This document shows, piece after piece, positions 22,706-33,932 of a DNA stretch of 64,000 nucleotides. The DNA lies in NCBI GenBank assembly GCA_029747585.1, contig JAPEVF010000120.1, positions 9,995 to 73,994 of the forward strand, read 5' to 3'. Made by a program: the position numbers and the translations under genes. Below the pieces are notes generated by a model. The model was not told the DNA's origin. It saw nothing but the letters and a program-made list of their open reading frames with translations, and ran no database searches. Source of the DNA: Pleurotus djamor (Eukaryota; Basidiomycota; Agaricomycetes; Agaricales; Pleurotaceae). The first letter of the stretch is position 1. Every line of letters starts with the position of its first letter.

Positions 22706-23608
22706 CCCATATANTNNNCATTATCTTTNCATATGTCTATCGCTCGATATNTTTTCGGCTTACACATTCACTCACCATTTCTACTTCCTTTGCTCATCTT
22801 TTCTGTAACACCCGTAAGTCAAGGATCGTCGCCTGTGCTCTCACCGTTTATTTGATCTTTATACCTTCATCTTTCCATTGATACATATCTTCACGTTCAC
22901 TAGGGAAATTCGTCATTGGTAGCTGGAATACATTACTATGTTCGTTTCGGTCTCTTTTTCTCCAACGCATTGTTCTCTTTCGTTTTCCCTCCCAGACGAA
23001 AGCTGGGAGAAAGGACCAATTTATGAATGATCTGGCTCTTCATTGCACAAAACTCTCACTAACCTCTCTTTTCTGCGGGCCACCGCGCGATTCGTGGGCT
23101 GCTTGTTTTCTATCAACCACCATGTCGTTTCCTAAAGCCAACCCTAGTACTGGTGTCCTGAATAGCATACATCGCGTTGGCACACCTGGGTACGTATTAC
23201 CTTCCGAAGAAGGCATTATGGCTCGTCTGCTTCGCTGCTACGATAGCTAGTCTATGGTCCACCTGACATACCCCGAGAACCCAAAGGAAGTGACCGCTAG
23301 ACGCCATGATGAGACACATTGTGAAGAGGGTTCGGTATTAAGTCAGTGCAACATGGACAGGTTGATAAGATGCAACTCGCCTAATATAGGCGGAAGCGAT
23401 AACGGACAAGCCAGCCTCGCCAATTCAGTATACCGGTCCTTTGGTTCTTCGCGACGGATTCGCACCGGTCATCTCAATGCTCGCGTCGAACTTACGCGTA
23501 ATCCCTCAGGATACTCATCTTGAATGAAGCATTGAAAGTCCAATCAAATGCGGTGGTAATCAAATCAGAAGAAGTCCATACTATACATTATCAAGACTGT
23601 TTACAATA
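22706..23608. other. Intergenic gap
   Basis: About 900 bases between the second septin-type gene (plus) and ARO7 (minus), so it holds two 3' UTRs. Open frames at 23023-23250 and 23254-23523 lie end to end but show no domain, and I could not splice them convincingly. I see no repeat. Confidence 0.45.
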
Positions 23609-24976
23609 TTATGGCCGTTTAGGGTTCTTCATTAGGGTATCGATTTCTTCCTGTGTTAGACCGTCGAGCCTCCTGAGCAAGTAGTCCACCTAAATGTCCG
23701 AGAGCGTAAGCATTGAACGTTAAACATCCTCAACGCCTGTGGACATTGAACAAGAAAACAATAACCCACCTCAACCTCCTTCGTCAAAGGTATTATCCAA
23801 TTCTCATACAAATGGACCACCCCGTCCACGTCGATTTTCCCGCTCACATCCCCGTGTTCCTGGGCACCGCTAGCACCGATGAGAGCGGTATCCTCCACGA
23901 AATCTTGTGCGTAGGTTTCGGCTTTCTTTTTGAGCCGCAGGAGGAGTTTGCGTTCGACTTCCGGTTTTGTTATTAGGGATTCGAGGGCTTGGCGGTTGGG
24001 GTTGAGAATGTGGGGGATGAATGAGGCGGGGTCGGCTTGGAATTTGGATTCTGAGACGAATTTGCCTAGGTATCGAAGTGTAAGTCGATTGTGATAGAAA
24101 TCGAGGCGATGTAAGATGCAAGAGAAGCAACCGACTAACCGTAATGCACCCTCTTACTCATCGACTGCAACACCTCGACATCAATCGTAGCCGCACTTCC
24201 GTAATTCCCATCATCTTCGAATTCTGCATCGCCTACGATGCCGTTTGCTCGCTTCACCGCTGCCAACGCGATGGTCGCTCGACGGGTGATACGTGGCACG
24301 ATGTTACGGGTGTAGAAGGAAAGGATGGTGGGGTTTGCGTTTACTTTGTTTGGGTGCAGGATTTTTGGGAATTGGAGAGGGGGGAGGACGGGCTCGGGGA
24401 GGTTTGTGGTGAAGGGGTATTCATCAGGGCTAGCAATCACGAAGACGAGTTAGCGAGCAAGTCCTTTGTGAGTGTCCATGTATGGACCTACCTCGTGTAT
24501 CGCCGTGCTTTGGCTAGGTTCCAGGGACGCATGGTAAGTACATTGGGCCTCCTGGACAATCACACTTTTTTTCAATGCTTACCATGGAAGATTTCCGTTT
24601 CCCTCAAAAACCACTCGAGCCAGCTGATATGTCCGAAGTCGTGCAACTCTGTGAAAGCGCCGCGTTCGTAGATCTTTGGATTGTGGGCAAATTGGGCACG
24701 TTCGATCAGTGAAAAGATGATGGTATCCTCCAATCTGTTCAGGACGGAGCGTATGCGGTCGAGGGATAGGGGGTCTCCTCCAAGCATGAAATTTTGGGAC
24801 TGCATGCTTCGCGGGATCGGGTGGTGGTGGGAACTGTGTAAGAAGGAAAGAGGTGAGTTGGGTTGGGTTTTCGAATATAGTTTGTGTTGGTGACGAGCTT
24901 CCGCGTACCTTGGACTTGACTGTTTGTTTGGAGTCAGGTTCGAAGGGCCTTTGAGGTGTTTGCTCGCCAACGCCAT
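23609..24976 (-). CDS. ARO7: Chorismate mutase
   Basis: This is the yeast-type all-helical chorismate mutase, converting chorismate to prephenate for phenylalanine and tyrosine synthesis. The start at 24976 reads [13 protein letters not shown]. After a first intron come [20 protein letters not shown] and [12 protein letters not shown], matching the conserved N-terminal helix with its catalytic Arg. Later exons give [71 protein letters not shown], and the C-terminal [20 protein letters not shown] before the stop at 23609-23611. Lys and Glu of the last helices are present. Yeast-type enzymes are inhibited by Tyr and activated by Trp; whether that holds here is inference from family. A TATAAAG-like element lies about 110 bases upstream. 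Confidence 0.93.
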
Positions 24977-25082
24977 CTTGGCAGGAAATGATTTTTACAA
25001 GTACAAGTTAGGAGGAGGAGGAGGGGTTGAAAAGCGGAGAGAAGGATGAGTTGTGTTTCGCTGGCAGAGAAATGACTCGTTC

Positions 25083-25089
25083 CTTTATA
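25083..25089 (-). promoter_or_regulatory. TATA-like box of ARO7
   Basis: On the minus strand this reads TATAAAG within AGTATAAAGGAA, about 110 bases before the ARO7 start codon. Position and sequence fit a core promoter element. Confidence 0.45.
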
Positions 25090-25878
25090 CTCCTCGCGGT
25101 GGACTGATGCAGTTGTGCGTGTACAGTGGAAATAGATACTCAGGCTCATTCGGCAAAACAGGAACCGTAATAAAATCCATTTGGTTGGGCACAAAACGGA
25201 TCACACAAACGTCTCTGCTGTACAACGTCCATTCAAATTGACCATGCAGTTCTCTAACTTACTCGATGATGCGAATACTAAATGCCGTCAATCCCCATTC
25301 AAAACAGCAAATTCCGCGTCGCCAAAGCCAGTGATAATCGCATCGCGTCGAGTCTCGAAGTTGTGTTTTGACCCTGGGCGTAAATTCTAGCTCCTGCTCC
25401 CGTCGCTACGGTTTGCTGGGAGAGTTACGTTTGTTGCATGAGGTCCGGAGTGCGTCGGATTACTCCGCGCCGAAACCTTTTCCAGACATCGGCTACAACT
25501 CACGAGAAGTGGGGCATGCACGGACCGCGGAGCATTCTGCTGCGAGTCTACGACAACCCCACGAAAGATCCATTCCGTCTAGCCAACGCAGAGTCCACAA
25601 GCTGACAAAACATACGTCAGACGGGCAAGAGAAAGTGGGTTCGCCCCCGTCATGGACCTTCAGAACCTTGTCAGAAGGGAAAGCACAGCCCTACCTATTA
25701 TTGGCCTCTTGGATCCGCCTTCTGAGGCTCATAGAGCCGTGTTCCCGAAACCTTTCGGGCGTGAAACCGAACGGAACTAGGAGGTAGGAGCCCCTCCTGA
25801 TGGGATCCCTGGAGTACAGGGGAAGCATCAGGGCCGGCGTGTTAGACGACCGAAACAGACGTACTCTATAAAAAGCCT
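25090..25878. other. Intergenic gap between ARO7 and the oxygenase
   Basis: About 790 bases with no supported gene. A 140-codon open frame at 25368-25787 begins at a non-ATG codon and has no recognisable domain. The segment 25440-25870 is more GC-rich than its surroundings, but I found no terminal repeats or transposon motifs. Confidence 0.45.
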
Positions 25879-26965
25879 CTAATTGTAGTGCTCATTAAAA
25901 ACCTGTTTACTAAACTCCCCAAACGTCAGAGTCTCCGTCAAGCGCTGGTCAACGTCCGGTCCCATGAAAACAGCAAACGTCTCGCGGGATACCCTTCCAG
26001 CCTCCAAGTCCAGATCATCGCTTGCTAGTCCAGCTCTCACGCAATGGGGTGTAGCGCGGAGTCTACCACCAGTGGCAAGCTGTAGGGACTCGCCAGTTTG
26101 GAACGCCAGACAATCAGGCGGGATGGTGACTTTTGTGAGGTCGCCGCCTCGAGTTTTGATGTATAGACCAGAGGAAGGGGAGGGCGGAGGGATTGTCGCT
26201 ACTTCTCCATTGGAGTCTTGACGAAGGTACATTGCCTGTTAAGTAAGCAGTTAAGTCAATCCTTTAGCTTACGTTGCGGTTGGAACACTTGAGTTTTACA
26301 TAAACGCGTCTTTGGCGAAGGACTTACAGAGCAAAGACCCGTCAAGAGAGAATGATCGCAATGCATTCCACACCAATTGTCGATAGGTTCATCCTCTTCA
26401 CCTTCTTCATCGACGTTTGCTGTGGGAGGGAAATAATGAAGTAGTCGAGCCTTGTTTGTTTGGGACGAAAATATCAACGCTGGCAACGAAACGGATTGGT
26501 CGGAGAGGTGGGACAGGGCTTTAGAATAGATATTCGAAGCAACAAAGGAAAGAGGAGTCAGAGGGGCTTTTACCATGAAGGTGGAGGGGGAAAGAGGGAA
26601 CACACCGAAAGGTTGACATGCGGCAGCCATTTCAACGCCGACTTTGAAGACGAACCTGTAAGGCAAGGAGTGAGGCTCTCTTCAGTCCACTAAACGAGAG
26701 TGAGCACGTACCTTCCGAGGTCTTTGAACGCTTCTTCGAACCCTTCGATGCCTTTCAACCCCGGATCTGGCCCTGAATTCGATGTTTTATGTGTGGAAGG
26801 AAGGTTGTAACATTAAGAGAAGAAGGAAAAAGGAGGAAGAAAACGCGAAACACTGTACATACAGATATTGTCGCCGTAATACTCCGGGTACGTCTCTCGC
26901 AATGCCGAAGAGACGGTAGGTTTGTCTATTGTTGGGTTGGCGTAGTAAGATCCTTTCAGTATATC
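25879..26965 (-). CDS. 2-oxoglutarate/Fe(II) oxygenase (isopenicillin N synthase-like), 5' end missing
   Basis: Minus-strand exons read GSYYANPTIDKPTVSSALRE, TYPEYYGDNIWPDPGLKG, then FVFKVGVEMAAACQPF, RLLHYFPP, WCGMHCDHSLLTGLCS, and after another intron AMYLRQDSNG, ending RVSRETFAVFMGPD and a stop at 25879. HCDH supplies the iron-binding H-x-D, ATPHCVR the distal His, and RETFAVF the Arg that binds 2-oxoglutarate in this fold. The layout fits uncharacterised oxygenases found in fungi and plants; no substrate can be inferred. In the first visible exon the frame is closed upstream by a TGA near 26970. No ATG exon can be found before N-containing sequence and the minisatellite at about 27.1-27.4 kb. 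The 5' exon is therefore lost, displaced or hidden by poor sequence. Confidence 0.75.
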
Positions 26966-27105
26966 TTTTCAAATGGGTGCTTTAGGTNTCTGGATNAANN
27001 ATNGGAAATTTGAGTTTGATTTGAGTGAAATGATGAAAATTGCGAAAATGCGTTTGCAGTTTTTGAAAGACAGATCGACTTAGATTTTGACTTTTCCCCT
27101 CACCG

Positions 27106-27425
27106 TATGTTTGCAATGACCGTGCTTCCGTACGGGGAGGACATTGTGTGTACGCCGACCGTGCTAACGTGTCAATGTAAGGTTGTATCACCACCACTAC
27201 CATGTCCTTCCTGGACGGACATGATGTGTGCGACGACCGTGCTAACGTCTCTATGCAAGTCAGTACTACCACCACCACCACCGTGTCCGTCCAGGAAGGA
27301 CATGATGTGTGCGACGACCGTGCTCACGTCTCCATGCAAGTCAGTACTACCACCACCACCACCACTACCACCACCATATCCGTCCAGGAAGGACATAGTG
27401 TGTACGCCGACCGTGCTACTCCAGG
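27106..27425. repeat. Minisatellite, about four diverged copies of an 80-120 bp unit
   Basis: The recurring core is GTGTGCGACGACCGTGCTAA or a close variant, followed by CGTCTCTATGCAAGTCAGTA, a (CCA)n run of varying length and CGTCCAGGAAGGACAT. Copies begin near 27115, 27220, 27305 and 27395. Unit length varies mainly through the CCA tract. The array is open in several frames on both strands, as expected from its composition, and is not counted as a gene. It abuts the broken 5' end of the oxygenase. Confidence 0.75.
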
Positions 27426-27750
27426 TGAGCAAGCCAACATCAATCATGCCTTGCACTCCCCATGTGAGCTGCTTAGGCCGACACCAGGAGCTAGGTATCA
27501 TATCCCTGCCCCCACTGACTGAAATTCCAAACCCATGAAAACCCTGTATCATATCCCTGCCCCTACCTTTTCAAATTCCAACCCCATGATAAACCTATGC
27601 CCAATTTTCCTGCCCCATAACCCTAAGTCCTTAAAAGGACGAAAGTGCTGACTGGGTAATCCCCCAGTACTTTGGTGCTAACGTCTTACTCTCAGTAACT
27701 TGATTTTAACTCGCTCTCCTCCCTTCGGTCGTCGAGCTTCGCCCTAACCC
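27426..27750. other. Non-coding segment with a short duplication
   Basis: The phrase GTATCATATCCCTGCCCC occurs twice about 50 bases apart (near 27497 and 27546), each followed by a similar AAATTCCAA...CCCATGA stretch. No gene is visible. The segment ends at the outer edge of the young inverted repeat. Confidence 0.5.
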
Positions 27751-28123
27751 AGAAGATTGTAAACTATATACCGACCGAGGAATGAGGAACGGGGAGACGA
27801 TAAAGACGTTGAAATGGATAAGGATAATTGGGAGTGAAGATCGAAATATTGCAATGAGGCTAATATGGTACTTGTGCATGTGGGAAGGAGAGGATGGAGA
27901 AAGTATAGCGCGGAGAGGAAGTATATAGTTCAACTTCTCTCGAAACAATTGTAAATGNAAAAAAAAAACAGAAGGAAGAGAAGCCGAAGTATCCAATCCA
28001 ACCGACCAGACGAAAACAGTCAAAACGAGTTAAGGGGGAAGGGATGAACATGGGAAGAAGAAATGGAACGTCGACCCGGAGGAGGACCAGGGAAACAAGC
28101 CTACGGTCTTCATCGACTCCTTC

Positions 28124-29277
28124 TCACATACCACCACCAACACCATACCCGGCAGCACCACTCGACCCAGCACCACCTGCCGTAAACTCAAACGAAGTCG
28201 GCGACGAATCAAGCACGACATTCCCACCAGGCGATTGGTCATAGAACGGTGACGACGGCGGGTGGAACCCTCCCCCTCCTCCTCCAGCTACTCCTGGACC
28301 TACACCGACACCGACCAGACCTAGGGACATAGGTCCACCACCTGACGCTCGGCTTGCTGCTCGACTCCCACCAGGACCAGTATACATCCGAGCATTCGAA
28401 GGATGCTGCTGGTTCGCGAAATGTACAGGCGTAGGTGTATTCCTCGCGCTAGCAGCTGCTGCTGCTGCAGCTGGGTGCATGAACGGCGACGGCGACGCTC
28501 CGGGGTGATCGAATGGAAGTGGGGAAGACGACGATGTAGCATCGATAGGGAGTAGGCCGCTCGCTCGTCGATGGTGCGTATAGCTCGCTTCGTATCCACC
28601 TCCTCCGCCCATGCTGTTCGAAGAGGAGATGGAGATGACGGAACCAGCGGGGGAAGGCATACCCCCAGGACCTTCGAATCCGTAGCCGAAACCACCACTG
28701 GGAGGTCCTCCGCGTTGAGTAGCTTGTTGATGCTGTTGTTGTTGCTGGAGCATAGGCGAATGGATCGACGAAGCCGTAACAGGCGAAGCCCTCGCGCCAG
28801 CCATACCAACACCACTGGCAACCCTCCTAATCGCACCTCCAGGTCCCATCGGTAGTACACTCGACCCAGCGGAACTGGCACTCGACGTACTCAACGACCG
28901 TGAAAGCATGAGCTCGGGTGGCGGTGCTCTGCGATTCCCATTCTGCAGACCTCCTCCTCCAGCGGGGATCTTGACGCTCTCGCTATCACTCCTTGATCCA
29001 CTCCCACTACTCAAATCCTGCAAAACCATCGCACTGACACCACTAGCAACTCCACCCGAGCTCGTCGTAGGTCTCGGACTCCCACCACCCAAACCGAGTA
29101 GAAACGTCCCCAAACCAGTCCCAGCACCACCGCCGTTTTCCAAACCGATACCAGACGCAGCGGTAGCGGAGGAGGAGGCGCTCCCGTCGTTACACAGTTC
29201 CATGACGGAGAGTCTGCGTGATTGAGGACGCGATTCGCTGCCGTAGTCGTAGTCGAAGTTGACGCCGAGGGCACCAG
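28124..29277 (-). CDS. Ser/Gly-rich coding segment, left copy
   Basis: About 384 residues of low-complexity protein: STAGALGVNFDYDYG, SRRLSVMELCND, poly-Ser/Gly tracts, polyQ (LQQQQQHQQ), poly-Ala, and an end at FEFTAGGAG...GGGM. The frame is shared with the right copy from STAGAL onward, but upstream of that point the two copies drift into different frames. The conserved exon therefore probably starts at an acceptor (CAACAG) at about 29278. The first in-frame ATG (MELCND) lies inside the conserved part, so either translation starts there or this is the last exon of the adjacent C2H2 gene. No known domain. Confidence 0.45.
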
Positions 29278-29559
29278 CTGTTGAACGTCCAGGTACGGGT
29301 ATACGGCATACGGATAGGTTGACGTTGACGTTGACGGTGACGAAACGGTCGAAGGAACGATCAAAGAACACGTTCGAAAGGGACATAGAAAAAAAAACAG
29401 AGAAGAGAAGATCAGCGTTCGGTTCACACAAAGAAGACACAGAAAAGCACGAAAAAGGCGAACGAAGTGGGGGACTCAATGGGAGGATATGGCTCATGGC
29501 TTAGGGCTCAAGCTTGATTCTCAGCGTTGACGGTGACGTTGGAAGGAGAAGGAGACTTC

Positions 29560-30345
29560 ACGAGGAGAGGGACACGGGGACACGGACATAAATTGGATCA
29601 TTGAATTCTTTGATATTCGTTCGAAATCCGCGTCCGCGTCCGTGAGGCAGAGGCAGATAGAGGGTTGTTGCGCACAAAAACAAAACGAAAGAAGAGGGAA
29701 AGAAGCAAGAGGAATGGAAAAAGGAAGGGAATGAGATTAAGCAAAAAAAGAAGATACAATCGTAAGATAGGTTTTGGTATATAAGATGGATTTCGTTCGT
29801 TTCGTGTTTTCGATAGATCTGGTGTACATGTACACGGGGAGAGAGGCAACGGCGGCGGAGAGGGTGCGAAGAAAGCAAGGAAAGGACGGCGAAGGAATGA
29901 AGAGGTGAAACGAAAGGTGATAAAAAGAAAGTGATTGGGAAATAGTCGAAGTATATCGTACAAACGAACGCGTTCGCGTGTGTGCGTTTGACATGAAGAA
30001 AGTAGGAAGTAGATGAGGGAGGATATAGTAGTATAACACGAAGCCCAAAGCAAACCGAAAACCCGGAGGAGAACAAGGAAAGAATGAGATGAAGTAGCGG
30101 ATAGTCCACGCGAAGAGAGGAAGAAGAACCCAAGGAAATAATAGGTAATAATTCAACGGACTCGTATGGTAACGAAAGATGAAGAGACCGCCCGATAGAT
30201 GATGATGAGAGATAGAACGAAAATGGGAATGGGGGAGACGACGCCAAAAGAACCCGCGAAAGAGGAAAGAGGATAAACCCACGAGGAAAGAAGAGAGAAA
30301 CTTGAAAAGAAAAGGGAAAAAAGAGAAAAGAAAAGAAAAGAAAAA
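29560..30345 (-). other. Long polypurine/polypyrimidine stretch, left arm
   Basis: Nearly 800 bases are strongly purine-rich on the plus strand (AAAGAAAAGAAAAG, GGAGGAG and similar). The matching right-arm stretch is 47844-48660 in opposite orientation. It lies between the C2H2 frame and the Ser/Gly-rich frame, so it is a 3' UTR, promoter or long intron. The open frames inside it are compositional. Confidence 0.5.
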
Positions 30346-30347
30346 AA

Positions 30348-33170
30348 TCAATAAACAAACGCAACAACCCTCTCGCCGTTCGCCCCTCCTCCCCCCACCA
30401 CTCCTCCTCCAACTCCCGCAATGCCAGCTGAGCTCGAGCCCATATGCTCATACCCATAATATCCCCCGGTCGAAACACCCGAAGAGGAAGGGCCATACGA
30501 ATACCCCGAAGAGGTATACTCACCCGTCCCAGGTCTTCTCATCCTCCCAACCGGCGGTGATCCTCCTGCTCCACCTCCACCTGAGTTTGCGTTTGACGTT
30601 GAAGAGGTGGAGGTCGTTCCGGGTGGGTTAAACGAGAACGGATTATCTCCATCCGCACCGACACTACTCGAGCTCACACCACCCAACGTGCTTGAGGACC
30701 CACCCGTCCCAAGATACCCCAACCCAAGACCGAAACCACTGCTACTCCCCAATCCGTACCGCGTAGCCGTGCTCGGTCGACTTCCTCCCGATCCCAAACC
30801 TAATGAACCCAACCCGTTCAAACCGAATGAGCCGAATCCATTGGACGATGAGGAAGAAGTGGGTATGGGTAAGGGGAGGACGGAACCGAATACGGCGCTG
30901 AGTGGGGGGAGGACGGTTCCTCTTGCGGTGGTTGGACGGGAGGCGGTACCGAGTCCGAGTGAGGCGAGGGATGATGATGAGGTAGCGTTCGAGGTAGTGT
31001 TCGAGGTGGAGGTGGAGGAGCCATTGATACCGTTCGCGTTCCTTGTCGACTTCCCTCCGAGAGGTTTAGCCTCTTTCCTCTCATCAGCGCTGCCATCAAA
31101 CTCAGATGACGATCTCCTCCTCTTCCTTCCTTCGCCCATACCTCTTCTTGACACTTCTTCATCGTCACGTCCGACCAGTTTATCACCGTCGTCATCCTCC
31201 CCCTCCTCCTTAATCTCCATACCCAAACTCGAACTCCCAGGTAAGGTGTAATTCGTAAACGCGTTACTTGACAACCCGAATGCTGAGAGACCTGATGAAC
31301 CAGGTCTCTGCGAGAGCGTAAACGGCTGCTGCTGTTGAGTTGGTTGGGGTTGTTGTTGGGAAGGATGAGAAGGGTGGGAAGGATGTTGTTGGGATGAATG
31401 TGCAGGATGAGATGGGTGCGGCGCAGGTGGTGGGAGATGTAGCTGCCCTCCTCCCTGCCCTTGACCATGCTGCGAATGATGTTGATTATGGGGATGAGGC
31501 GGCGGAGACCCCGAATTCGAAGCATGCCCATGTCCCCCATGTCCTCCATGTACGTTAAACGCGAACGACGGTGCGTTAGGCGACGTCTCGGGTGAAATCG
31601 AATGCGAATACCCTCTCTGAGGTTGTCGATACTGATTATGCGAATGAAGATGCGAATGAGGGTGTTGATGCGAGTGAGGATTTAAGGGAGGTTGTAGGCG
31701 AAGGGGAGATCTGTCCTTGTCCTTGTCCGTGCTGGGGGTGTCCCTTGGCGAGAAAGGACTGTTGGTGTTGGTGCGCGTGTTGGTGGTCACGAAAGGAATG
31801 TTGCTGTTGCTGCTCCCGAAAATGCTGCTCCCGAAAGGATTGTTCACGAAACTGTTGCTGCTGGTCGTGATACCTCTGCTGCTGCCCCCCTCCTCGCTTT
31901 TGGTGTTGCTGCGCGTGCTGGTGCTGAGGGTGGTGAGGATGTTGTTGCCCGTGGTGGTGTCCATACGGATGCGAGTGAATCGTCGAACCAGGTCTCGAAT
32001 GCGGCGAATCCATACTCGTCGGCGAGCCTCCCATCATCGTATCCACAACCGGCGTCGAAACCGACGCATTTGATGGAGAAGGCGACGGAGCTTGCTGATG
32101 CCATGCGGGTGGTTGGTAGAGTATCCATCCTCCCGCACCGTTCGAGGAAGGATGCGTACCACCGACTGGAGACGGCTGCTGCGAATGCGAGTTCGAATTG
32201 TGGTTGTGATTGTGGTTATGATGAGGATGATGGAGGAGCGTCGCGGACGAAGGTCGCATATCCATATCCTCCTGCTTGACGACACCGAGAGGCATACCCA
32301 TGACATTTCCACCCGACATCGAACCAGGTAGGGGAACACCCATCATACCCATGCCCATACCAACGGACATGTCATTCATACCGACGCCGAGACCGACGTT
32401 GATGGGCATACCGTTCATGTCGAGGGGGATATCGGACATTTGGTGGCCGTTCGTATGGGAGTAACCTGCAAGTACGAAGGGGATGAGATGAGTACGACGA
32501 GGAGGAGGGAGAGAAGAGGAGGAGGAAGGGGACGTACCAGTCGTTACGACCAACCCATGATTCTGTTGGTCATGCTCCATCTCCACCATCCTCTGCTCAT
32601 GTTCCATCTGCGCCTGCTGTTGTTGCGCTGCACTTCCACCTCCGCCAGCACCTCCACCTCCACCACCTCTCCGTCCATTTCGCCCACCCGAAGCCTTATT
32701 CGCCGCAGCCATACTCGCATGCAAACTCGTCAGATCCCGCATCATCTGCTCGTTCTGTTCTTGCTTATCGGAATGAACGGTCTGAGCGTGTTGACGGAGA
32801 TTGTCGAGGCGGGAGAACTGTTTCGCGCAGTGGCAGGTGAAGGGGCGTTCGCCGGTGTGTTTACTGTCACCCAATCATCTTAGATTTGCATATACAAAGG
32901 AGGAGAGAGAGAGGGGACGCACCGTATATGCCTGGCAAGATGCTCGGAACGGCTGAACACCATTCTACACTCTCCATGCCCGCGACACTGGAACGTCTTC
33001 GCAGGAGCCGGGCGATACCTCCTCGAATTCGGATTATTCAAAGACGGACCAGCTGATGCCGAGTTGGGCAAGACGGCCATCGAGGAGTTGGATCAAGACG
33101 TTCATAGCGGTGGTGGTGGTGAGGGTGGAATCAAGTTGCGTTTGCCGGCCCATACGCGACGATAAGACCG
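30348..33170 (-). pseudogene. C2H2 zinc-finger regulator, damaged left copy
   Basis: This corresponds to the intact gene at 44969-47843. Both zinc fingers survive ([20 protein letters not shown], then [17 protein letters not shown]). Three differences matter. The N-terminal 55-60 codons are shortened and rearranged. The codon matching TCA of the right copy is TGA just before the internal ATG at 33078-33080. An extra base near 31692-31693 (minus-strand CCTACAACC against CCTACACC) shifts frame, so the protein runs into TAA at 31636-31638, while the old frame stays open to 30348. A protein from 33080 to 31636 would keep the fingers but lose the C-terminal half, so a shortened, possibly competing regulator cannot be excluded. 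Confidence 0.7.
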
Positions 33171-33265
33171 AGCCATGAGGAACCCGGAAACGGAAAGGAG
33201 GGAAGAAGAAAGACGGCGGAGACAGGCAAGTGGAGTGTTCGCTGTCGTCGTGGGGTTCATTCATT

Positions 33266-33932
33266 TCGAGATGTATGACCTAGTTGAAGGTGGGCAAACC
33301 AAAAAGGCAGAGGAAGAACGCGGGGACATACCAATCGGTCCTATTGTCAACCCTACTCGACGCGAGCTCCCTACCCCATTCATACACTGTCCCCTGCATC
33401 TACGCCTCTCCCTTCAACTCCGTACGATGTCCCAGCCGTAGCCATCTAGGTTTTGTCGCCCAAAGGAAACCGCGTGAACTTTGGTTTGAAATTGCGCTTC
33501 CCGGCCAAGGAAAAAGGAAAAGTACTGGTGGTTCAGCGAATCTTTGGAGTTTTCAGTACGTTGACTGCGAGAAATAGATAGATCAGAATGGGAGTTGAAC
33601 GTTGTTGAGTCGTAGTCGTGGTGGATGCACTCGATGGAAGCGTGTGCGGTATTGCCGCCGAGACGGGCTCAAGCGCCCAGGTGCTGCCCCTTTCTAAGAG
33701 GGGCTTTTCTCTCGATTTGACTTTCATGCATGCAGCGGCCGTACCCCGTTTCTTCACGATGAAGGACCGGAATAGGACGTTCGAGCTCGTCGGTACGTAT
33801 CCCAGTCTGATAACAGTTGAAACTCGAGTTCTGACGCAGAAACCATCAAAACGAAAACACGGCGGTAGCTCTGTGTATGTGCACGATAACTCGACAAGGT
33901 GGAATTCGGAGAGATCCCGCACCTCTTACCCA
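33266..33932. other. Junction between young and old repeats, with an eroded module
   Basis: About 670 bases between the young left arm and the first F-box gene. From about 33655 the sequence (AGCGCCCAGGTGCTGCCCC, then GGGGCTTTTCTCTCGATTTG) loosely resembles modules at about 38.2, 55.5 and 58.8 kb. No intact gene. Confidence 0.4.

Larger units (their letters stand above)
27751..33265 (-). repeat. Young inverted repeat, left arm
   Basis: This arm is the reverse complement of about 44835-50426. The outer edge is sharp: the left reads CAGAAGATTGTAAACTATAT and the right reads ATATAGTTTACAATCTTCTG, after which the flanks are unrelated. Inner edges fade near 33265 and 44835. Both arms carry the same C2H2 and Ser/Gly-rich coding segments plus the non-coding stretch between them. 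They differ by point changes and small indels, many in trinucleotide runs (CAG/CAA, GGN, CAC). Confidence 0.88.

Noticed and set aside
25368..25787. 140-codon plus-strand frame considered as a transposon fragment
   Set aside because: No ATG start, no motif of reverse transcriptase, transposase or integrase, and no flanking repeats.
27100..27425. CRISPR-like direct repeats
   Set aside because: Unequal minisatellite units without unique spacers, in a fungal genome.
27107..27538. Long open frames on both strands across the tandem array
   Set aside because: They follow from the repeat unit and CCA tract; no domain or splice support.
28030..28250. Short antisense frames mirroring the Ser/Gly-rich gene (and equivalents at 49934-50221)
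   Set aside because: Shadow frames of biased codons; no independent support.
29558..30523. A 321-codon minus-strand frame rich in Phe, Ser and Leu
   Set aside because: It lies in the polypurine tract; the composition alone keeps the frame open, and the matching right-arm frame is not conserved as protein.
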